NCBI RefSeq assembly: GCF_010015585.1
Contig: NW_022985070.1
Coordinates: 787,794 to 851,793, forward strand
Reading direction: 5' to 3'
DNA: 64,000 nucleotides
DNA from: Eremomyces bilateralis CBS 781.70
Lineage: Eukaryota > Ascomycota > Dothideomycetes > Eremomycetales > Eremomycetaceae
Positions 57,159 through 64,000 of this stretch are shown in pieces. The notes beneath the pieces are model-generated. The model ran no database searches and had not been told where the DNA came from. It was given only the letters and a program-made list of their open reading frames with translations. How positions within the stretch are numbered: position 1 is the first letter of the stretch; each line of letters starts with the position of its first letter. A program made the translations under genes and the position numbers.

Positions 57159-58493
57159 ATGAGTCTGGGAGACGTACTCAGGTCGCTCCATGCAGATATA
57201 CATGGGCAGATTGAGGCGGTACAGAGAATCTTGGCGGAGCTGGGGACCGGAAGTCGTCGGACGGCATATCCTACGCCGGAGCCAGAAAGCAGCAATCCTT
57301 CATCCCGCGTTCTCATCGTCGGCGCGGGAGTCGGCGGGCTTGCACTGGCACAAGGACTGAGAAGAGCCGGCGTGCAATTTCACGTCTTCGAACGTGACCT
57401 TCAACTTGCTACTCAACACAAATCGCATCGACTCCGCATCGATGCCGATGGCGTTAGCGCACTCAAAGAGATCTTGAGTCCGCAGTTGTGGACCAAGTTC
57501 GAACGGACGTGTGCGGGAACCACGATCCTCGAGACTGACATCGACGCAATAAGAGGAAAGCTCACTGGATCTCGGATAGGGAATCGAAAGGGCGGAGCAA
57601 CGTATACGGCCGATCGGAACGTTCTCAAAGGGATTCTCTCTACCGGGGTCGACCAGAACATGACGTACGGAAAACATTTCATCGACTATAACTTCACAGA
57701 CAAGGGAGTCGTGGTGAATTTCCTCGACGGGACTTCTGAAGAGGGTGCCATCTTAGTCGGTGCTGATGGGAAGGCATCTCGAGTTAGGGAGCAGTATTTG
57801 CCTAGCCATATCCCGATTAAAACGGACGGCTGCTGCATCAGCGGAAAAACTCCCTGGACAAACGACATTACGGAGCAATACCCAGGACGACCTACCAAGG
57901 GTATGACGTTCGTCATGGACGGAAGGTCGGCCTCCAGCGATCCTGGGGCATCGGCGGCGTCGTTCCTGGTGATCGAACCGATTCGATTTCGACGAAACAA
58001 ATATCAAGATGAGGTTCCCAGAGATTATCTGTTCTGGGTGCTCGTCTGTATGAAAGGGAGCTTTGGGATTCCCGAAGACCAGTTCCTGACCATGCCTAAT
58101 GAGGAAGCTGCCCAGCTGTGTCTTCAGGTCACACAAGACTGGAACCCCAAGATGCGAGCGGTCCTTGAGCATCAAGATGTCACCCAGACGTTCTCAATGC
58201 GACTGTCCACGATCGCTTCTGAGATCAAGCCTTGGCCCGCATCCGAACGTACCACCCTCGTCGGAGATGCTGTCCACTTCACCTCGCCCATCTCCAATGG
58301 TGGTGCTAACGCAGCTCTCCGAGACGCAGCAGAGCTGTCCAGGAAGTTGTCGCAGGAAGAGTTTTCGGTTCAGGCAATTGGGGAGTTTGAATCCCAGATG
58401 AGAGGCCGGGTTAAGAGGCAATTCCAGGCGAACAGCGGAATCATCAATCGAATGTCAGGGAGGATGCGGACTGCGGAGGCGAGTAGGAGTTGA
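57159..58493 (+). CDS. FAD-dependent monooxygenase, 444 aa, single exon
   Basis: An N-terminal 45-residue helical extension (MSLGDVLRSLHADIHGQIEA) precedes the FAD-binding Rossmann motif VLIVGAGVGGLALAQGLRRA (Gly55, Gly57, Gly60). Other family landmarks are FHVFERD, the ILVGADGKASRVRE motif of NAD(P)H/FAD contact, and LVGDAVHFTSPISNGGANAA (the GD motif holding the FAD ribityl chain, about residues 367-386). It belongs to the aromatic-hydroxylase-like class A flavin monooxygenases that act in fungal secondary metabolism and catabolism. No membrane segment is seen. No biosynthetic partner gene lies nearby, so the substrate is unknown. The N-terminal extension is unusual for the family. Confidence 0.9.
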   Translation: MSLGDVLRSLHADIHGQIEAVQRILAELGTGSRRTAYPTPEPESSNPSSRVLIVGAGVGGLALAQGLRRAGVQFHVFERDLQLATQHKSHRLRIDADGVSALKEILSPQLWTKFERTCAGTTILETDIDAIRGKLTGSRIGNRKGGATYTADRNVLKGILSTGVDQNMTYGKHFIDYNFTDKGVVVNFLDGTSEEGAILVGADGKASRVREQYLPSHIPIKTDGCCISGKTPWTNDITEQYPGRPTKGMTFVMDGRSASSDPGASAASFLVIEPIRFRRNKYQDEVPRDYLFWVLVCMKGSFGIPEDQFLTMPNEEAAQLCLQVTQDWNPKMRAVLEHQDVTQTFSMRLSTIASEIKPWPASERTTLVGDAVHFTSPISNGGANAALRDAAELSRKLSQEEFSVQAIGEFESQMRGRVKRQFQANSGIINRMSGRMRTAEASRS

Positions 58494-58775
58494 GGCCATA
58501 GGTTACCTGTGAGCTGTCAACTTGGGATTTAACGAATGTCGTGATGGTTTTACGTACACTACCCGATAGCAATTGACATTCAACGTGTTATGACTATGTA
58601 GGTAAGATATGTGTCTCGCGATACTCCGTAGAGCGGATGCTGTTGTGACTTGTGAACTGAGATCATGTTGGATCTCAAGCGCATTCAGCCAATCAGACAT
58701 CATAAAGTGCGACGACAGAAATGCATGTGCAATTGTGCAGGGATATGTTTTGATGCCTTAGTAGTATGTTCATCA

Positions 58776-59010
58776 GGGGGAAGAAATTGAGGACCGTTTC
58801 TTGGCATTCCCCCCAACGATCACCGCCATCACCACCACCACAGGCAGGCCCAATTCGCTCAAAAACAGCATAATATCAAAAAGAATACTCTTTTCCTAAC
58901 TAGGCGACTACTAGAGGTATGTTTTGGTGAAATCTCCGCCGTCTTCTGGTTAAGGTCGTAAAAGCTGTGGTTGGGGGAATGCCAAGAAACGGTCCTCAAT
59001 TTCTTCCCCC
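58776..59010. repeat. Long inverted repeat: two 41-42-bp arms around a 153-nt spacer
   Basis: The left arm (58776-58817) is the reverse complement of the right arm (58970-59010), starting GGGGGAAGAAATTGAGGACC, with a single extra C in one arm. No target-site duplication is visible at the ends. The transcript of either strand would fold into a near-perfect 41-bp stem. It lies 3' of the monooxygenase gene. Confidence 0.9.
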
Positions 59011-59757
59011 CGGAGGGTCCTTGTCTCCTCCGTCTATTTTCGGGCATCATCCTCAGGATTTCAGCTGAGTACAGCATTGAACACAGCCTGTGTGCAGTCA
59101 TCTCATTGGTATGACAAGATCAGATCCGACTGTACTGATATGTAACCTGATCAAGATGTCAATTTGGTACATATTGCAGACTGCATGTGAGCCTTGTTGC
59201 CTAACTAACAATTAAAGCTTCATTTAGTTGCTCGTACCGAGAAAGGCAGGTGCGGACCTCCGCCAATCAGGATGGCGTGTGGTCATGCTGATAAAGCAGA
59301 TGATTGGATGACTTAACAGGATGCTTGGCGTCGGCGTTCCGCCGCAGCGGCGCCGTCACGCGTTCCTGCCGTCGGATCGCTGGCATGTCTGTCGATCGAT
59401 TTGTTCTTTCAACGTTCCACTCCATTTCACCATCTCCGTAGTCTACGCTCTCCAACGGGTTCCCGCAAGGTCCTTGGATCGATACCCATATATCGACCTC
59501 TTTAGAACCATGCCGCCCGTTGCCTAGTCGCTCGTTGTCTAGTCGCTCGTTGTGGATATTGCCGTCCTCGCAAAGAGGAAGACCCTTCTTTCGCTCCTCG
59601 CTCAGAGTTGGGACCGGCTGGGACTTCAGCTTCGACCTTCGAACCACCCGCCGAGCACTTCGCTTTTTCATTCTTGAACGACACCACCACGGAATTGCGC
59701 TGCCCAAGGAGCGGATTATATTGGACAGCTATGCTGTCTTCAAGATACAGGACCCCT
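59011..59757. other. Intergenic, upstream of the Cys-rich membrane protein gene
   Basis: No coding feature is supported. An arginine-rich minus-strand frame (59267-59707) is a shadow of no known gene. Confidence 0.5.
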
Positions 59758-61001
59758 ATGCGAGCTGTGTGGATTGGTCTGGTCTTGTTTGCGACTAGCA
59801 AACTTTCGCTTGCGCAAACCGTAATCGATGCGTATGTTCTCCGTCTAGCTACCCTCTCATCATCGCCATAGTTCGCTTGCGCCGAAACTGACCAGATTTC
59901 TCCAGCTCGAAACTTCCCCAGTGCGCAGTGGACTGCGCCGCGCTCAACCAAGCCAATACGGGATGTGTACCACCATCCGCACCGGTGACTGACCAAGGGA
60001 TCTATCAGAGCTGCATGTGCCAATCGACTTTTTTGGTCACTCTATATAGCACACCAGATGGCGTTTGCGATGCGGAGTGCACATCCTCGGGGGATAGACA
60101 GCGCCTGAAGGAGTGGTACGTCGGTCTATGTACCGGCGGCGTTGTTGTCACCCCGGCAGGGGGTAAACCAACAGCTACCACGAAGGGAGGACAGTCAACG
60201 AGTACTGCGGGTTCTCCCCAAAGTACAAAATCTGGTGTAAGCAATGCAGGGGTATCGGGGAGTGGCATCAATGAACCCCCCAAGACTTGGTAAGTCATCC
60301 GAGGCCCTAAGAACAGGCCCCGTGTGCATCATGCATCGAGTACAATCACTGACATGCTATCCAACAGGATTGCTGGCCATTGGCAATACGTCCTGATGCT
60401 GATCATCATATTCCTCGCCATGGTTTTCTTCACCGTCCTCGGCCTCTGGTTAAAGCGCCGCCATCGTCGCAAGCAGGACGCTCGACGCTCCAACGTCGCC
60501 GCCCCGGACGCCTCCTTTGTCACCACGAATCCGAACATGTCCACCATTTCCTATTCCCACTCCCCACGCGGCTCGGGTCTATTCCGCAACTCGGGCGGTA
60601 ATATGACCTCCACCAGTGTGGTTGGCGTAGGTGGAACGGCACCTTCCGGTGCGATGGGGGCCGTTGGTCGCGCAGATAGTCGGAACGGGATGTACAGACA
60701 TAGTGGCGGTGCTGGGAGTGGGACATGGGGCGGCATCGGTCGGCCGAGGGCCGGCACGGCGAATTCATCAACGTATCCGCCGATCACCAGTCCGCAGCTT
60801 ATGCAAGCGCAGACTCGAGGTTACGAGTACCCTGATGTCGAGTCCGATCGAGGTCAGTCGCCGCCTCCGCACGGCTCATGGAGTAACACGAGTCGGGCCA
60901 AAGCGCGTAGCAAGGAGAAACTTGGAGACGATGCAATCACCGAAGTATATCAAGGTGAATCACCAGTAAGACATGAACGGAAAAAGAGGGACTTTGGTTA
61001 G
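59758..61001 (+). CDS. Eight-cysteine (CFEM-like) single-pass membrane protein, 363 aa, three exons
   Basis: Exons 59758-59831, 59906-60289 and 60368-61001 (1092 nt). Signal peptide MRAVWIGLVLFATSKLSLAQ. The secreted part holds eight Cys (LPQCAVDC, TGC, SCMC, GVCDAEC, GLC) in a CFEM-like order. A Thr/Ser/Gly stalk (GGQSTSTAGSPQSTKSG) follows, then one transmembrane helix (about residues 160-180, YVLMLIIIFLAMVFFTVLGLW). A KRRHRRKQDARR stop-transfer is followed by a long, disordered Gly/Ser cytosolic tail. It is probably a type I plasma-membrane protein with an extracellular Cys domain and may act as a surface sensor or anchor. An ATG in the same frame at 59731 would add nine residues; the later ATG gives the better signal peptide. 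Confidence 0.8.
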
Positions 61002-62465
61002 GCAGTTGGGCATCGGGATAATGTTCTGGTCGGCGTTGACCGGACGGATTGGGATGTATGGTATTTCGACGATTTGGACATCACGACGATATGGCTAGGA
61101 ATAGTTTTATTTAGGCATTGGGATAGAAGGATCTGAACAGGTCCCTCTCACAGAACCGAGGTGTAGGACACTTAGATTTTTAATATCTACAAATATCAAG
61201 GGTTCCGTGGATATTCTCGTCTCGCCTCTAAACTGATTCGTTCACTCGTGTCTGATGCCACAACAGCAACGCTTCGCATTTCACCAAGAATGAGTATACA
61301 ATAGATGTAGGTAGGCTGCGATCTCGACTCTGCACTCATCTTGCAGCATTATTCTCTACTCCTGCTGAGTGAAGCTTTTTTGTATGCAGGGTCTCTGCTC
61401 TACCATCGAAGCATCGTAATCGTGAAGCCATAGCAGCCAGCCAGCTAATCCAGGAATACATAGTCAACCTTCGCTATAACGATTGAATCCGTACAGGCGA
61501 ATCCAATCGTTATGACGCGGACATCGCTAAAACGAATTTTCTTGACAGCATTGATTGAGAATCCGTGCAGGGAATCTTATCGCTATAACGCGAATATCGC
61601 TATAGCGGTAATCGTTATAGCGGTGGTTGACTGTAATACATGGACGGCTAGACACCTGGGTTTACACATATCGTCCACAACGCCATACACTCGTTGTGTT
61701 TCCCTTGATCCCTTCCATGCAATCCATCGGTAACTCGCCCTGTGTCTTAACCCAGCATCGAAATCGAAAATGAACGAGCCATCGAAGGTTTATGCTGGCG
61801 GGGAGTCCATTCAAGATGGTATCATGGCCTCAGAAGATTTGATTTCAGATCACACTCTGCAAATAGCAGAGTCATTCTCTTCCTATCAATGGTAATGGGA
61901 TTTCATCACAGGCCAATGTTGAGAGGAGAAAGGAGAATTTCATGGTGGGAAATTTCAGATACTTTGGTCAGCGAGAGGTCACATGCACGCCACGCCCGAT
62001 CGGGGCTAGCGTCTCTCGGCGAAAATATTGAATATTTAACTTCATTCCGGGCCTCAACTTCTGTTTTTCCTCTTTGTGCGGCAGGCGTGATATATCATCT
62101 CCGTGTTACTTTTTCAGCCTACTTCAATGGTTCGTCAAGGTGTCGATCACGCCCTAGAGAGAAGCATTCATTGCTTGGTGATGCTGAAGTTTGAAGAATC
62201 AACTTTTTAATGGTTCATCGAACTTCAGGTACACCGGACATACTCGAGCAAATGATGTGGGAAGCTTGTGTACAAATGCAACCTTTCTGCAAGGCTCGAT
62301 ATATATGTAGTAAGCTTGATTTACACGGGGACAAGTGCTGTTGTCGCTGCATAAACCATGATCCCGTCAGATTCCGCCCATCTGGCGGTTAAGGACTAGG
62401 GATGATTGTGATGGTACATAATACATGTAATTCGGGGTGCATGCGAAGTTATCTATCCTCTCCGC
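61002..62465. other. Intergenic between the Cys-rich membrane protein and the thioredoxin-PITH gene
   Basis: Holds the MITE-like element; no gene is supported elsewhere (short frames at 61889-62194 and 62210-62392 only). Confidence 0.55.
61462..61632. mobile_element. MITE-like element, 171 bp, with 23-bp terminal inverted repeats
   Basis: The ends are inverted copies: AGTCAACC followed by two differing bases and then CGCTATAACGATT, 21 of 23 positions alike (61462-61484 and 61610-61632). The interior carries further copies of CGCTATAACG and CGTTAT. A 7-bp direct repeat AATACAT flanks it (61455-61461 directly at the left end; 61635-61641, two bases beyond the right end). It has no coding capacity. 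The internal sub-repeats resemble pogo/Fot1-type ends, but the superfamily is an inference. Confidence 0.7.
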
Positions 62466-63589
62466 TCATTCGTGATCCCCAATCTTCTCCAACTTCCCCA
62501 TTTCCCTCTTCTCGCCCACGTCCCCAATGAACCGTATCCGGTCAATCCGCGTCCGCTCGCCATCACCGTCTCCATCGACGACAAACACCACAAGGCTTGA
62601 CACATTCTGGAACTTGACATAGCGAAGCTCGAGCTTGGCCGTTCCGGTTTCCGGATCCCAATCTCCATCGCCGAGTTCAACGGCTTGTGTCGGGGTCATG
62701 TCTTCTCCCTCCTCGAACCCCAGATTGTGCGCGTGGTTGACGAAGATCCGTATCGTTCGTGGCCGCATGGGGATTTCATCGCTTCCTTCTGAGCTCGGCG
62801 GCAGCGAGGTGATATGTATTGAATGGACTTTGAGCGTCGAGTTGAACGGGACGTAGAGCATGAGCTGTGGGTCGATGTCGCTTTCAACCCAATCTTTTGA
62901 ACTCCCCGCTTGCGATGAGCTGTCTTTCGATTTGCCTTTATTCAACGACGTCGGTGCCGATAGATCGAAAAGGGTCCGGGCGCCGCCAAATTCGCTATCG
63001 GCGTTCAAAAGATCCAACCCTCTGATGTCGACCTCCTCTGTGGCATCGGTGAACCCGCGAGGAATCGAGGAGCCTTTCCAAGAGCCTTCTTGTTTGCTGG
63101 TCGATGCGGAGGGCACTCCCACCGCAGGTTGCGGGACGTTTGCGGTCATCGTGTCGAACGCCGCTTGGAGTTCCTTCGCGTTTGCGCCTTGAACTCTAGC
63201 CACTTCTTCGCGATGGCGAATGAATATGAAGGTCGGCATCCTGATACACATAGATATTAGAGAGTGAGGAAGACCTAAGAGCATGGTCCCAGTTACTCAC
63301 GACGTCACACCGTAAGCTTGAGCTATTCGGTCCTGGCGGTCAGTGTTGATCTTGGTAAAGCCGATAACCCTAGGCTGTGCGAGAGTTTGGGCCATTTGAT
63401 CGTATATGGGAGCAATGGCTTTGCATGGACCACACCAGTCCGCGTAAACTGCAAGTCAAGTCAGTAAGAGATTCCGAGCAGCCAGGCGAGTAATAGGAAG
63501 GGCATCGTACAGTCCATTATGACCATCTGTGTGTTGTGAATGATTTCATGAAGCTGTACTTCCGACTCGACCTCGATAATCTTCGACAT
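62466..63589 (-). CDS. Thioredoxin-like protein with C-terminal PITH domain (TXNL1-type), 333 aa, three exons
   Basis: Exons on the minus strand: 63589-63511, 63448-63301 and 63240-62466 (1002 nt), all in phase. The thioredoxin domain occupies residues 1-105: [20 protein letters not shown] with the active-site C32-G-P-C35, then VIGFTKINTDRQDRIAQAYG and the cis-Pro segment TSMPTFIFI. A linker of about 40 residues (Ala/Ser/Thr-rich) precedes the PITH domain (about 145-330), with DIDPQLMLYVPFNSTLKVHS, RPRTIRIFVNHAHNLGFEEG and RYVKFQNVSSLVVFVVD. TXNL1-type proteins bind the 26S proteasome and act as thiol oxidoreductases. Length and order match the family. Confidence 0.93.
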
Positions 63590-64000
63590 TTTGCATTCGT
63601 GGCTCTTCGCAGTATCGGTGACTTGTAAAGCAGTCGGTAATACGCTAGAAGCGGAATATCTGTCCAATCCAGCTGGCGATGTATGAACAGAACATGAAGC
63701 TGCTTGGACTGCGGACGGTTGGAGGGGTTGTTGATAGTTCACAGCCACAGATGATGCGCCACAGATACTGCCTTTAGATGATTGGTCAGTTTCTGATAGG
63801 CCTCTATCATGCCTGGAGGAACGAAGTTCCGTAAGGTCTGAGTGCCCCGCGAGGATCGAAATACTATGCACTTAAATCACATGACATTCACGTGAGTTTC
63901 ACGTGATTTGTCCCACTTCAACCCCAACCTTCGTCGACTACCCAAAAGGTGTGCCCACTACCCGGGCAACTATACAAGAGTAGATGCGAACCGGCAAGCG
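63590..64000. other. Upstream region of the thioredoxin-PITH gene
   Basis: The thioredoxin frame stays open upstream to 63871, but with no conserved sequence, so the ATG at 63589 is preferred. Nothing else is supported up to the window end. Confidence 0.5.

Overview
The window is nuclear DNA of a filamentous ascomycete, most likely an Aspergillus/Penicillium-type member of the Eurotiales. Many genes are interrupted by short introns (about 45-185 nt) with GTRNGT-like donors and CTAAC-like branch points. The gene content is typically fungal: Zn2Cys6 regulators, an NsdC-like C2H2 regulator, a COP9 signalosome subunit, a HET-NLR relic, a CCCH protein with a fungal architecture and a CFEM-like membrane protein. 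No rRNA, tRNA, CRISPR array or plasmid feature was found. I rebuilt exon structures by hand from reading frame, splice sites and family knowledge.

Layout. 0-11 kb: a Zn2Cys6 factor, a small conserved protein, ribosomal protein eL22, COP9 subunit 1 (csnA), and a large C2H2 regulator resembling nsdC. The nsdC-like frame is broken by one in-frame UGA and then stays open for 153 more codons. 11-19 kb: a long gene-poor stretch with a G-rich tract, a minisatellite and the relic of a trypsin-like protease. 19-27 kb: Ap4A phosphorylase, a Myb-like protein, a kappa-class glutathione transferase and an HSDL2-like dehydrogenase. 28-31 kb: a decayed Ser/Thr-rich cell-wall protein gene. 33-44 kb: an RRM protein, an orphan protein, eL32, an aldo-keto reductase, NAD kinase and a magnesium-chelatase-like protein. 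44.6-46.5 kb: a broken HET / NB-ARC / TPR (NLR) gene. 47-53 kb: a CCCH protein, a Met22/Hal2-type 3'(2'),5'-bisphosphate nucleotidase and an AflR-like regulator. 54-64 kb: two small proteins, an FAD monooxygenase, a long hairpin, a Cys-rich membrane protein, a MITE-like element and a thioredoxin-PITH protein.

Most of the window is ordinary housekeeping and regulatory gene content, not a single cluster or operon-like system. Two developmental regulators (csnA and the nsdC-like gene) are neighbours. Redox and nucleotide metabolism is well represented (NAD kinase, aldo-keto reductase, GST kappa, SDR, thioredoxin-like, bisphosphate nucleotidase, Ap4A phosphorylase), but nothing shows co-regulation. 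The strongest candidate for undescribed biology is the UGA followed by CAA UUA inside the nsdC-like gene. The sequence context matches a known type of stop-codon readthrough signal, and the extension is highly protein-like. A GC-AG intron that removes the stop is a serious alternative.
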